This document shows positions 1 to 9,619 of a stretch of DNA of 64,000 nt, one piece after another. This DNA comes from Paenibacillus amylolyticus (GTDB taxonomy: Bacteria > Bacillota > Bacilli > Paenibacillales > Paenibacillaceae), in assembly GCF_029689945.1 (NCBI RefSeq), contig NZ_CP121451.1:4402001-4466000 (forward strand), read 5' to 3'. Below the pieces are notes generated by a model, which ran no database searches, was not told where the DNA came from, and saw only the letters and a program-made list of their open reading frames with translations. The stretch's first letter is position 1. Every line of letters starts with the position of its first letter. The position numbers were made by a program, and so were the translations under genes.

Positions 1-1378
1 CTGGCAGCAACTTTGGCCAGTTGAAGCATATTTTTTTCGCCACCAGATAAAGATTCTATCTTCTGATCAAGGATTTCCCCTTCGAAGCCATAGTCTGTAA
101 GATGAGATCTAATCTCATCATACGTTTGGAACCCGGCATCAATAAAGTCGTTTAGTATCGTATTCGAATCCTTGAGCATTTCGCCTTGGAACTGAGATAA
201 ATAAGCCATCGTGGCATCAGCATGTATTTCAATGGAATCCTGATTATTTTGGGAGATTTCTCGAAGTAACGTCGTCTTCCCGGTACCGTTTGGACCAATC
301 AAGGCTACTTTGTCCGTTGATCTGATCTGAAAGTTCACATTTTTCAAAAGTAACTCGTCAAAGGAAACGCCATAATTATGGACGTTAACCACAACGGTGT
401 CTTCGATTTCGTTATCCATACCGAAACGGATATTTGGCTGCTTGATATCAACAAAGGGCTCTTTAATTCGACGTGCTTCCAATCGCTCTTGAAACCTGAC
501 TCTGGCTTTTAACGCTCTGCCTCTGGAGGCTTCCGAGTTATACGTGGCGATCTCTCTGAGATTGTCGATGATGTGGTCGTATCTCTCAATCTCTTCAGCT
601 TCAGCAACCGCGATTTCTTGCAGCTCGATCTTCGTCTGAAGCAGCGAGAAGTTGTAATCGATGTAGCGCCCGTCAAACTCTTGGAGCTCCGTGTTTTCAA
701 GATGTATTATTTTATTGAAACAATGATTCAACAGATAGCGGTTGTGCGTAACAACGAGCAGCATTCCTTTGTGGGAATTAATCAATTTTTTAAGTGCATT
801 CAGGTTTTCGAAGTCTAAAAAACATCGGGTTCGTCCATGATCATGAAGTCTGGACGATTCAGCATTTCCTTCATCACTTGAATAAGTTTGAATTCCCCGC
901 CGCTTAATTCGGATACATCCAGATCCTTTAGCTTCATGAGGTTGGCCAGGTTGAGCTGCTTATTAATGGTGTTTTCGTAATGATCCCCATCCATTGCCTC
1001 GAAGGCATCCAAAGCCAATTGAACTTTATCCATCAGCGAATCCATATCGGATGTCGTTGCCATTTCCGCATAAAGGGCTGTGATTTCGTCTTGTATCTTG
1101 ATGAATTCTTCTCCGATGAATTCAAAAACGGTCATTTCTTTCGTGCGGTCAACTTGCGAGAACTGACTCACATACCCGATTTTGCAATCCGGGTCTATCT
1201 CCAATTTACCATCAAACAAATATCTTTCCGGATCCATCAGTATATCAATCAGTGTACTTTTCCCACTGCCACTTGTTCCGATAAAAGCGCAATGTTGCGC
1301 TTCTTCAAGCGTGAACGAAATATGGTTATACAGTTCTTTTTGTGGAAACGAGAAGGATAAGTTATCAATTTTTATCAT
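1..1378 (-). CDS. ABC-F family ATP-binding protein (partial, one frameshift)
   Basis: Soluble protein with two ABC ATPase domains and no membrane segments, as in ABC-F proteins that act on the ribosome (translation factors or antibiotic-target protection). The first domain shows Walker A GTSGSGKS, signature LSGGE and Walker B MIMDEPD. The second shows Walker A IGPNGTGKT and signature SGGEKN before the window ends. A charged linker between them (QTKIELQEIAVAEAEEIERY) fits the ABC-F inter-domain linker. The start is ATG 1378, preceded by GAAAGG; an in-frame ATG 60 bases upstream lacks a ribosome site. The frame breaks in the A run at 817-822 (plus strand): one extra base restores MDEPDVFLDFENL. 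I suspect a consensus error rather than a pseudogene. Substrate or drug specificity cannot be told; resistance is only one option. Confidence 0.85.
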
Positions 1379-1657
1379 AGTGTTACCTTTCTTTATAACT
1401 AAAATGGTGAGTATGATTTTGAATAATTTGTCGAACACAGACTTTTAGAGTAACACTGTTTACCACCAAGTACAATCCATTTGTAGCTCTTCCCCTCACT
1501 CAAAAATTAGAAAATTACCTTTAGCAAGTTCCTTCCAGAATATATGTATATACAAATTTAGAATTAGTCTTCATTTCCCCCTTCATTGTTACGATAAATA
1601 GTATGGGGTTATACAAATAAACCCTATTGCTTTATTACATCCAAGGGGGAGCAGAAC

Positions 1658-3412
1658 GTGAGACAGACTCGCAAAAAAAAGATGGATTTAAGGTTCAAAC
1701 TGTATTTGATCATTCTGGTTCCATTACTGGCCATGGGCGGCCTCATCATGTGGACCACTATCGATTCCAGTAAAAATGCGTCACTTATGACCATGCAGCA
1801 TAACAATCAGCAATTGGCAGTAAATACTGCCTCTCAACTAGGCAAGGAATCTGAATTAATCAAGACATTATCCTCTACTGCTTCAGAGGAGAGCAGCGAA
1901 TACAAACGTCTTAGAGACGAACTTGTTAAAGTTAGGCTTCAATCGGGAGCCTTATATGTTTATATGTATGAAAAAACTTCGGACGGGTGGATCTACACGG
2001 TGGATGGAGCGGATTGGGACGATACGGAATATAGCCCATACGGGACTGCCATGGAATTCAATCCCCAGATTCAGGAACGCTTATTAAGCGGAGAAGTCAT
2101 CACAACAGGTATAGTAGACGATCCAACCTGGGGAGAGCTGTTGTCCTCCTTTACACCAATCAAGGATTCGCAAGGGGCGATTATTGGCTATCTGGGCATT
2201 GATATTTCTGCTGGAGAAGTGAATCAAGTCTCTGCAATATCTGTAAATAATGCCTTTCGGACCATTATTCCGATTTTCGTGGTAGTACTGATTCTTTCGC
2301 TGGCCATGATGTTATTGGTGGTAAGAGGCATCCTCAGACAAGTACGTGATATTAAGTCCAGCCTCGAACAGGTTGCAGATGGGAATCTCAAAGTTGTTTC
2401 TACACATATAACCAACGATCAGCTCGGTGACATCAGTGATTTGATTAATGTCATGGTTGCGCAATTGACGAACATCCTGATGGGAATACAGCAAGGTTCG
2501 AATACGCTGCAGCAGTCCTCTGCAAATATTGCGGAAACGGCTCAGGCGAACCAGCGCCAGACCGAAGAACTTTCCAGAGCAATCGAAGAGATTGCTATAG
2601 GCTCCATGAAACAGGCACAAGAAACCGAACATTCCGTCCAGCATTCGGAGAATCTCGGCAAAATTATGGATGAGGTAGGTTCCTATGTGGAACAGTTTAC
2701 CCATACTTCAGAGCAGCTGTCTGCCGTACAAGCACAGGTAACACGTGAACATGAGGTTCTGCTTGAAAAAGGCCGGGAGAATGCCAAGCGGGTTGAGCAT
2801 CAGCAAGAGATTTCCAGGTCCCTAACAACACAATCGGAACTCGCTTCCTCCATTAGTGGACAAATCCATAACATCCTGAAACAAACCCAGATCCTATCGC
2901 TGAATGCTTCCATCGAGGCAGCCCGTGCTGGCGAGGCGGGTAAAGGTTTTGCGGTGGTTGCTGGTGAAATGGGTCTGCTTGCTCAACAGTCCGAACGTTC
3001 CATTCAGGAGATTGATGTGATTCTGAGTTCATTTGTTCAAGAAACCCATCGGATGGGCAGTCATTTTGAAGCGAACATGGTGGCCGTCAAGGAACAGGAA
3101 ACACAGATCGCTGATTGCCTTCAGGCGTTCCGACAGGTTAGCCAATTATCGACTGAAGTGCACGAGCTTGCTCAGCGCTTGGAAAACCGGACGATGGATA
3201 TGCATTCCATTCGACAGGAGGTAGAACAGCACCTGAGCTATATCGCGTCTGCAACCGAGGAAACTTCAGCCATGGCTGAAGAAGTCACGGCCAGTGCTGT
3301 AGAGCAGCAGCGATCGGCGAGTGAATTATCGAACATCTCCGGGCAGCTCGCCGGCCTTTCTGGCAACCTCAAATCCTATTCCGATCAATTTCAGATCGAA
3401 GTCACGGATTGA
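1658..3412 (+). CDS. Methyl-accepting chemotaxis protein
   Basis: Transmembrane chemoreceptor of 584 residues that should signal to CheA/CheW. A membrane segment lies at about residues 12-31. An extracellular ligand domain follows (about 35-195; motif [12 protein letters not shown] is typical of Cache sensors). A second membrane segment is at about 199-221, then a HAMP linker, then the cytoplasmic coiled-coil signalling domain. The conserved hairpin tip reads [20 protein letters not shown], followed by [17 protein letters not shown]. The usual AVVADEIRKLAEQS is altered there (G for D), a small departure from consensus. The start is GTG 1658 with AAGGGGG 8 bases upstream. The gene is monocistronic and divergent from the ABC-F gene. 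The ligand is unknown. Confidence 0.93.
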   Translation: MRQTRKKKMDLRFKLYLIILVPLLAMGGLIMWTTIDSSKNASLMTMQHNNQQLAVNTASQLGKESELIKTLSSTASEESSEYKRLRDELVKVRLQSGALYVYMYEKTSDGWIYTVDGADWDDTEYSPYGTAMEFNPQIQERLLSGEVITTGIVDDPTWGELLSSFTPIKDSQGAIIGYLGIDISAGEVNQVSAISVNNAFRTIIPIFVVVLILSLAMMLLVVRGILRQVRDIKSSLEQVADGNLKVVSTHITNDQLGDISDLINVMVAQLTNILMGIQQGSNTLQQSSANIAETAQANQRQTEELSRAIEEIAIGSMKQAQETEHSVQHSENLGKIMDEVGSYVEQFTHTSEQLSAVQAQVTREHEVLLEKGRENAKRVEHQQEISRSLTTQSELASSISGQIHNILKQTQILSLNASIEAARAGEAGKGFAVVAGEMGLLAQQSERSIQEIDVILSSFVQETHRMGSHFEANMVAVKEQETQIADCLQAFRQVSQLSTEVHELAQRLENRTMDMHSIRQEVEQHLSYIASATEETSAMAEEVTASAVEQQRSASELSNISGQLAGLSGNLKSYSDQFQIEVTD

Positions 3413-3497
3413 GAAAGGAAATTCCTGTTCGAACGAGGGGAGTGCATACAGCATTCACCGACGTATTAGGTGATACATCACGTTGACTTATCCATGA

Positions 3498-3713
3498 TTC
3501 CTCATTTATAATTCGGACGTATGTATTCATTCGGGTATTTGCGTAAAGGGCCTCCCTGCTGTGTTTGATCTGAGCAAACGTCCTTGGGTTGATGCCGATG
3601 GTGACACTTCGGAGGCCATCGCCCGGCATATTGACACATGTCCAAGCGGAGCATTGACGTACAAGCTTCTGAACGATGAATTCTCAACCAAGAAAGAGGA
3701 TGAATATGCATAA
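3498..3713 (+). pseudogene. yjdI: YjdI-like 4Fe-4S mono-cluster protein, 5' end missing
   Basis: The reading frame contains CIHSGICVKGLPAVFDLSKR, then PWVDADGD and DTCPSGALTYKL. This spacing of cysteines is that of the divergent [4Fe-4S] domain (Fer4_19) of E. coli YjdI. An in-frame stop at 3495-3497 sits just before the domain and no start codon with a ribosome site is visible, so the first 15-20 residues are lost or lie in another frame. It overlaps the following GNAT gene by 8 bases, the same pairing as yjdI-yjdJ. In view of the many single-base gaps in this window, an upstream frameshift is as likely as a real truncation. Confidence 0.6.
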
Positions 3714-3986
3714 AGTAGAACATGAAGTTGCCAACAAAAGATTTCTTATTCAAGATAACGGTGACACTGCTGCGGTGATGACGTATGTCATCTCAAGTCC
3801 AGAACTGTACATTATTGATCACACATTGGTCGAAAATGCATACCGAGGACAAGGGCTTGGCGATGAACTTATCAAAGCCATGGTGGAATACGCGCGGAAA
3901 ACGGGATTAAGATTTTACCATTATGTCCTTTTGCCAAGGGACGTTTCGAGCGTATCACTGAATATGCAGATGTTCTCCATCAATAA
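3706..3986 (+). CDS. yjdJ: YjdJ-like GNAT N-acetyltransferase (frameshift)
   Basis: Small protein of the GNAT-like YjdJ family, about 93 residues when repaired. The acetyl-CoA loop AYRGQGLGDELIKAMVEYAR is present. The original frame runs on into a non-family tail (HYVLLPRDVSSV). Adding one A at 3909-3910 gives GLKILPLCPFAKGRFERITE and the stop at 3984, which is the conserved YjdJ C terminus (the PLCPFAK motif is diagnostic). The start ATG 3706 has AAAGAGG upstream at about 6 bases; ATG 3700 is in frame but too close to it. The partner gene is the YjdI-like ferredoxin just upstream. The natural substrate is unknown. Confidence 0.75.
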
Positions 3987-4040
3987 CACGACTATTCACA
4001 GTTGATTTTTATAGGGCTACACAACGGGTTACGCAATAAT

Positions 4041-4082
4041 AAAAGGCGCTATATCATTCATTCCATGATATAGACGCCTTTT
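4041..4082. terminator. Bidirectional terminator hairpin
   Basis: Arms AAAAGGCGCTATATCAT and ATGATATAGACGCCTTTT pair almost completely around a 7-base loop. A run on one side and T run on the other allow use by both converging genes (GNAT gene and GH13 gene). Confidence 0.85.
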
Positions 4083-4101
4083 ATTGTTTCCTGCTTATAC
4101 T

Positions 4102-5763
4102 TTAACCGCTTAAACCAACAATGGTTTCGAACGGTCGCAACACCAGTGACAGCATGCCATTCTCATAGTTGGTAAGCCAGATTTCTGAGAAATTCAGGCC
4201 AAGCTCCTCTTCCTCAAGCTCCACGATGTGTTCAGTGAGATTGATGACCACCAGTACCTTTTGGTCTGCCAGTGTACGTGTATAGGCACATACACTCGGA
4301 TGATCCGGCATAAGCAGCTCATAGATCCCATAGGTCAACGTATCGTGGTTTTTTCGCAGCTGAATCATCTGTTTGTAAAAGTGAAGGATGGAACGTGGTT
4401 CCTGCAGTTGTTTCTCCACATTAATATGGATGTAATTGTCATTCACCTTCAGCCATGGCGTACCCGTAGTAAACCCGGCTTCTGTGGCCGAAGACCATTG
4501 CATCGGCGTTCTGGAATTATCACGACTTGAAGCCCAGATGATGCTCATGATTTCCTCATGCGACATCCCTTCTTCACGTTTGATCTGATACAGATTCCGA
4601 TCGGCTATGTCGTTATAATCTTCTATTGAAGGGAAAGCCACGTTTGTCATGCCGATCTCTTGGCCTTGATATATGAAAGGTGTGCCTTGCATGAAAAAGT
4701 ACATGGCTCCAAGCGCTGTGGCGCTTTCATACCAATACTTTGCATCATTTCCCCAAGATGAAACTTTGCGAGGCTGATCATGATTTTCAATAAACAAAGC
4801 ATTCCAGCCGATGCCTTCCAGTGATTTTTGCCACTTGGTCAAAACGTTTTTCAATTTGGGAACATCCAGTTGTCTGTCCGTGCTGTTGTTCCAAAGGTCC
4901 AGGTGTTCGAATTGGAAGACCATATTAAATTTCCCTCTGACTTCACAGATCCAATCGAGCAGATCTTCCTGGTCCTCCACCTTAACTCCATTTGCTTCAC
5001 CAACCGTCACAACGTCATATCTGGACAATGTGTTCTCTTTCATTTCTTGCAGATAACTCTGGATTCCCTTCACATTCATATGCTTTTCAAAAGAAGAAAT
5101 GTATTTGACGCCTTCCTTGATTGGCATATCCAACAAGCCCTCTTCTTTGTGAATATGGCTGATTGCATCGACACGGAAACCATCAATCCCTTTATCCAGC
5201 CACCAATTCATCATTTCATAGATGGACTTCCGAACTTCTGGATTTGCCCAATTCAAGTCCGGTTGTTTCTTGGAGAACAGATGGAGATAGTACTGTCCGG
5301 AGACCTCATCATATTCCCACGCTGAACCGCCAAATATGCTCTCCCAGTTATTCGGTTCGTCTCCATTCTTCCCATCTCTCCAGATGTACCAATCTCGTTT
5401 GGGGTTATCCAGTGAAGTTCTGGATTCAATAAACCACGGGTGTTCGTCACTTGTATGATTAATTACCAAGTCCATGATGAGTTTCATGCCGCGGTGATGC
5501 ACTTCATGCAGTAATTGATCAAAGTCCGCCATCGTGCCGAATTCATCCATAATGGAACAATAATCACTGATGTCATAACCATTATCATCGTTGGGTGATT
5601 TATACATTGGACAGATCCAGATCAGATCAATACCGAGATCCTGGATATAATCCAGTTTGGATATGATCCCCTTGATATCACCAACCCCGTCTCCGTTGGA
5701 ATCCATAAAACTTCTCGGATAGATTTGATACGCTACTGCTTCTTTCCACCATACTCTTTTCAT
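4102..5763 (-). CDS. malL: Oligo-1,6-glucosidase, GH13
   Basis: Cytoplasmic alpha-glucosidase of about 553 residues that releases glucose from isomalto- or malto-oligosaccharides. It has the (beta/alpha)8 GH13 fold from the start (AVAYQIYPRSFMDSNGDGVG). Catalytic residues fall where they do in Bacillus oligo-1,6-glucosidase: nucleophile Asp199 in GFRVDAISH, acid/base Glu256 in TVGEANGV, and Asp329 in IENHDQPR. The start is ATG 5763 with GAAGGA 9 bases upstream; an in-frame ATG nine codons earlier has none. It is last in a minus-strand series after the second GH13 gene and an ABC sugar importer, so it probably acts on the imported oligosaccharide. The 279-base gap before it may carry its own promoter. 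The symbol reflects family resemblance; maltose against isomaltose preference is not settled by sequence. Confidence 0.9.
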   Translation of the reverse strand: MKRVWWKEAVAYQIYPRSFMDSNGDGVGDIKGIISKLDYIQDLGIDLIWICPMYKSPNDDNGYDISDYCSIMDEFGTMADFDQLLHEVHHRGMKLIMDLVINHTSDEHPWFIESRTSLDNPKRDWYIWRDGKNGDEPNNWESIFGGSAWEYDEVSGQYYLHLFSKKQPDLNWANPEVRKSIYEMMNWWLDKGIDGFRVDAISHIHKEEGLLDMPIKEGVKYISSFEKHMNVKGIQSYLQEMKENTLSRYDVVTVGEANGVKVEDQEDLLDWICEVRGKFNMVFQFEHLDLWNNSTDRQLDVPKLKNVLTKWQKSLEGIGWNALFIENHDQPRKVSSWGNDAKYWYESATALGAMYFFMQGTPFIYQGQEIGMTNVAFPSIEDYNDIADRNLYQIKREEGMSHEEIMSIIWASSRDNSRTPMQWSSATEAGFTTGTPWLKVNDNYIHINVEKQLQEPRSILHFYKQMIQLRKNHDTLTYGIYELLMPDHPSVCAYTRTLADQKVLVVINLTEHIVELEEEELGLNFSEIWLTNYENGMLSLVLRPFETIVGLSG

Positions 5764-5960
5764 GGAATATAATCCTTCTTTCTCAACCACGATATAAACT
5801 GCACCAAACGATCACACAAGGGCACTACGAGCGCATTACCACCTTCCGATCGCTGTTATCCCCAGATTTTTTGAATCCCCTTCTCAAAGGGGAAAATCCG
5901 GCGATAAGCGTATGCTTCCGATGCAGCTTTCCTTCAGAAAGCTTTTAGGCGAACGCTTCG

Positions 5961-5998
5961 CTTCTCCAGATTGGTTCTGCCTCTCCGTTAACGTGTGT
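5961..5998. repeat. Copy 1 of a 38-base repeat near the GH13 genes
   Basis: The segment starting CTTCTCCAGATTGGT is found again at 7690-7726 with about five changes and a one-base gap. Copy 1 lies in the gap upstream of the malL-like gene; copy 2 lies directly upstream of the other GH13 gene. Shared leader sequence suggests that the two GH13 units arose or were shuffled by duplication. The rest of 5764-6042 has small hairpins but no gene that I can support. Confidence 0.6.
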
Positions 5999-6042
5999 CT
6001 GTTTATACGGTTTATATAGACTTTATTTATAGTATTATTCTT

Positions 6043-7671
6043 TTACGCATGCATAAGGTACATTCTTGCTTCATATGGGCGTAATATGCTCTCTGAGTGC
6101 TCACCTGCATAATTGGATATCAAAAGCTGATTGCACCCTGTTAACTGTTCCTTAAGTGAGATTTCGATCGTATTCCCCGTGAAATTGCATACCACCAGAA
6201 TCATCGTATCATTTAACGTGCGGGTATACGCAAACACGTCGGGGTTCTCTGGAAAGATCAGCTCATAATCACCATATACGATGACTTCATGATCTTTTCG
6301 TATTTGAATTAACTTCCGGTAATAATGGAATATCGATTCAGGGTTATTCAAATTTTCCTCGGCATGGATGTGCTTGTAATTCGGATTGACCTTAATCCAA
6401 GGTTCCCCTTGTGTAAAACCAGCGTTATCGGAAGCATCCCATTGCATGGGTGTGCGTGCATTATCACGTCCCTTGGCGTAGATCGACTCCATTACACTTC
6501 GTTCAGGATAACCTTTCCCCATTCTTTCCTTATAAAAGTTGAGCAATTCAATATCCCGATACTCCTCGATCGCATATTGAACATTGGTCATTCCCAATTC
6601 TTCACCCTGATAAATGTAAGGTGTACCTTGCATGCCATGAAGAAGGGTAGCGAGCATTTTCGCCGATTCAATTCGGAATTCTCCGTCATCTCCCCAGCGG
6701 GATACAATGCGAGGCAAATCATGGTTGTTCCAGAACAAGCTGTTCCAGGCATCGCCCTTAAGCTCCGTCTGCCACTTGGATAGTACTTTTTTCAATTCCA
6801 GCACATCCAAAGGCTTAAGATCCCATTTTCCTTTGCCTTCTTGTTCATCCAAGCTGATGTGTTCAAATTGGAAGACCATTGAGAACTCGCTTCCGTCCGG
6901 GTTGCTGTACAGTTTGGCGATCTCTGGAGTAGCGCCCCATGTTTCTCCAACCGTTAACAGATCTTCCGCCTTTTGAAACGTTTCTTTACTCAGTTCCCTG
7001 ATATATTGATGCAGATTAGGTCCGTTTCCTGTAATCTTCGCATCCGGCTCTTTACCGATTAAGTCGATGACATCAAGTCGAAAACCACCAACACCCTTAT
7101 CGATCCACCAATGGATCATGTCGTATATCTCCTGCCGGACTTTGGGGTTTTCCCAGTTGAGATCTGGCTGTTTTACGGAAAATAGATGCAAATAATATTG
7201 CCCAATCTCAGGCACCCATTCCCAGGCTGAACCGCCAAAAGTGGAACCCAAGTCGTTCGGAGGTGTTCCTTCAACACCATCTCTCCAGACGTAGTAGTCA
7301 TAGTACGGATTGTCTTTGCCTTTCTTGGCTTCTAGAAACCAGGGATGTTCATCCGATGTGTGGTTCAACACCAGATCCATAATGATCCGAATGTCTCGTT
7401 GCCCGGCTTCAAGAATTAACGTATCCATATCTTCCAAAGACCCAAACATCGGATCGATATCCTGATAATCTGAAATATCATATCCGTAATCATCTTGTGG
7501 AGACTTGCATACAGGTGATAACCAGATTGCACCAATGCCGAGCTGCTGCAAATAATCCAATCGGGACACAATGCCTTTCAAGTCGCCGATGCCATCTCCA
7601 TTTCGGTCCTGAAAGCTGCGTGAATATATTTGATACACAACGGTTTCTTTCCACCATTTTTTATTTTCCAT
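6043..7671 (-). CDS. Glucan 1,6-alpha-glucosidase-like GH13 enzyme (DexB type)
   Basis: Cytoplasmic GH13 enzyme of 542 residues, paralogous to the neighbouring malL-like gene. Catalytic residues are Asp200 (GFRLDVIDL), Glu243 (TVGETWGATPE) and Asp318 (WNNHDLPR). The GETWGATPE context and the later QFEHISLDEQEGKG segment resemble streptococcal glucan 1,6-alpha-glucosidase (DexB) more than MalL, which points to isomaltosaccharides or dextran fragments. It starts 67 bases after the second permease gene, so it is probably part of the importer operon. No secretion signal is present. The two adjacent GH13 enzymes may split the work by linkage or chain length; that is inference. Confidence 0.88.
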   Translation of the reverse strand: MENKKWWKETVVYQIYSRSFQDRNGDGIGDLKGIVSRLDYLQQLGIGAIWLSPVCKSPQDDYGYDISDYQDIDPMFGSLEDMDTLILEAGQRDIRIIMDLVLNHTSDEHPWFLEAKKGKDNPYYDYYVWRDGVEGTPPNDLGSTFGGSAWEWVPEIGQYYLHLFSVKQPDLNWENPKVRQEIYDMIHWWIDKGVGGFRLDVIDLIGKEPDAKITGNGPNLHQYIRELSKETFQKAEDLLTVGETWGATPEIAKLYSNPDGSEFSMVFQFEHISLDEQEGKGKWDLKPLDVLELKKVLSKWQTELKGDAWNSLFWNNHDLPRIVSRWGDDGEFRIESAKMLATLLHGMQGTPYIYQGEELGMTNVQYAIEEYRDIELLNFYKERMGKGYPERSVMESIYAKGRDNARTPMQWDASDNAGFTQGEPWIKVNPNYKHIHAEENLNNPESIFHYYRKLIQIRKDHEVIVYGDYELIFPENPDVFAYTRTLNDTMILVVCNFTGNTIEISLKEQLTGCNQLLISNYAGEHSESILRPYEARMYLMHA

Positions 7672-7689
7672 GTTATACAGCCTTTCTAC

Positions 7690-7726
7690 CTTCTCCAGAT
7701 TGGTGTACCTCTCTGTTAAGGTGTGT
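7690..7726. repeat. Copy 2 of the 38-base GH13 leader repeat
   Basis: Matches 5961-5998 (CTTCTCCAGATTGGT then CCTCTCTGTTAAGGTGTGT against CCTCTCCGTTAACGTGTGT). It sits between the permease stop and the GH13 start on the minus strand. Confidence 0.6.
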
Positions 7727-7738
7727 TATAAGCTCTCA

Positions 7739-8630
7739 TTATTCTTTGACCGATCCGACGACAATGCCAGTGACAAAGTATTTTTGCAGCAGCGGATAAA
7801 TCAGCAATAGCGGAATAACAGCAACTACGATTTTGGCTGCGTTCAGGTTTTTGTTCGAAATTTCAGTCAGGTTGCTGAGTTCGCTGGAGTTGGTGCCGGC
7901 TTGAAGCAAATCGGCAATATTTACGTTAAGGGACTGAATATAGGTCATTAACGGATAATTGCTGACTTTGGTCATATAGATCAAACCACTGAAGAAGTCA
8001 TTCCATGTACCCACAATACTGAACAGAGCGACTGTCGCCAGCGCAGGAATGGACACGGGAACATACACTTTGAACAGTACTTGAAGCGGATTCGCTCCAT
8101 CAATGAACGCTGCCTCTTCAAGCGCTTTAGGTACAGCGGAGAAAAAATTCATCACGAGGATGACACTGAATATCGGGACAGCGCCGGGCAGAACGAGTGC
8201 CCATATCGTATTCAGCATATCCAGGTTTTTGATCAGCAGGTAGCTTGGAATCATGCCTCCACTGAACAACATGGCAAAAATCATGATATTCATATAGATG
8301 TTTCTGCCTTTAAATCCTCTTAGATTTGGATAACGGATAAGCCATCAAAATAATCAAAATCATATTTAGCGCAAGGCTAAGCGCGACACGTAGAATGGAG
8401 ATACCGAAGGAACGCCAGAACTGTGCATCATCGATAATTTTGGTATACGCGGCTGTTGTAAAATTGACCGGAACGAGACCGACTGCATTTGCAGATACCG
8501 CTTCGCTGCTGCTGAATGATATGGCAACGATATTCCATAACGGAAGAAGGCAGACCAATGCCAGCATAATGACGATGGCATAGATGGCAAACCGGCCAAT
8601 TCGTTCTTTGAAGTTTGCAGAATAGGACAC
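7739..8630 (-). CDS. Carbohydrate ABC transporter permease, LplC/CUT1 type (frameshift)
   Basis: Integral membrane subunit of a CUT1 sugar importer with about six membrane segments. The inner-membrane EAA loop EEAAFIDGANPLQVLFKVYV contacts the ATPase subunit. The start is GTG 8630, preceded by AAGGAGG at 7 bases; an ATG 75 bases further up overlaps the other permease and has no ribosome site. The frame changes at about 8308-8320: LSKSKR continues as FKGRNIYMNIMIFAMLFSGG in the next frame, needing one base less (or two more). The product would be about 296 residues, normal for the family. The partner permease ends 13 bases upstream. No ATPase gene is in the window; such importers often share an MsmX-type ATPase encoded elsewhere. 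Confidence 0.9.
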
Positions 8631-8643
8631 AGGTTTGGCCTCC

Positions 8644-9558
8644 TTAGAATATTTTTCGATCGGTATATTTTTTGGCCAACTGGTTGGCAGACATAAGCAG
8701 CACAATGCCGATTACAGACTTGAACAAACCAACTGCTGTACCGAAGCTATACTGTCGCCCAACGAGACCGATCCGATAGACATAGGTATCCAGAATGTCG
8801 CCCGACTCATAGACAACCGGGTTATACAAGTTATAGATCTGATCGAAACCGGCACTCAAAATATTGGTCAGGCTCATTACACCCATGAGCAGAATGATAG
8901 GGAGCATGCCTGGCAAGGTAATATGCCATACTTTTCGCCACCAACTGGCTCCATCCATTCCTGCTGCCTCGTACAGACCGGGATCAATGGACGTAATGGC
9001 AGCCAAATAGACGATGGAACTGTAACCGAACTCCTTCCATACATCTGTTCCTATAATCAGTGGCTGGAACCAAGTGTTGCTGCCAAGAAAATTAATATTC
9101 TCCAGGCCAAAGAACGCGAGCATTTGGTTCACAATTCCGTCCAAACTGAACATGTTGACCACGACGGATGCCAGGACCACCCAAGATAGAAAGTGCGGCA
9201 GATAAACAATCGTCTGCACGGACTTTTTAACGTATTTGATACGAATCTCATTTAACAAAACGGAAAAAATGATAGCCATCATCGTTCCAAGCAAAATCTT
9301 GCCAATCGCAATCACCAGCGTATTGCTGACGACCTGCGCGATATCCGGCAGCTTGAACATATACATAAAATGCTTCAGCCCTACAAATTCAGAGCCAAAC
9401 ATTCCTTTCGCCGGTACATAGTCCTGAAAAGCTGTGATGACGCCGACCATCGGGATATAGCTGAATATCAGCAAAAACAAAATGCCCGGCAGCATCATCA
9501 TATGGTACATGGCACCTGGACCAAGCCGCCCTCTCGCTTTCAATTTCCCCTGTTTCAT
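8644..9558 (-). CDS. Carbohydrate ABC transporter permease, LplB/CUT1 type
   Basis: Membrane permease of about 304 residues. A short cytoplasmic N terminus (KQGKLKARGRLG) is followed by six predicted membrane segments. The EAA loop is YEAAGMDGASWWRKVWHITL. It forms the heterodimeric channel with the product of the next gene. The start is ATG 9558 with AAAGGGG 7 bases upstream; a longer in-frame start (33 bases up) has none. It lies 61 bases downstream of the solute-binding lipoprotein gene in the same operon. No damage seen. Confidence 0.93.
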   Translation of the reverse strand: MKQGKLKARGRLGPGAMYHMMMLPGILFLLIFSYIPMVGVITAFQDYVPAKGMFGSEFVGLKHFMYMFKLPDIAQVVSNTLVIAIGKILLGTMMAIIFSVLLNEIRIKYVKKSVQTIVYLPHFLSWVVLASVVVNMFSLDGIVNQMLAFFGLENINFLGSNTWFQPLIIGTDVWKEFGYSSIVYLAAITSIDPGLYEAAGMDGASWWRKVWHITLPGMLPIILLMGVMSLTNILSAGFDQIYNLYNPVVYESGDILDTYVYRIGLVGRQYSFGTAVGLFKSVIGIVLLMSANQLAKKYTDRKIF

Positions 9559-9619
9559 GGATGAACCCCTTTCGTTGAAGAAAGGCTGCATATCGCAGCC
9601 CTGCTACTGTGCGTGGATA

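Noticed and set aside
1561..1657. Sigma-D promoter before the chemoreceptor
   Set aside because: An ACGATAAAT resembling the -10 is present at about 1590, but no TAAA box at the right distance.
5764..6042. Possible riboswitch or small RNA between the two GH13 genes
   Set aside because: Small hairpins are present but none matches a known class; only the leader repeat could be supported.
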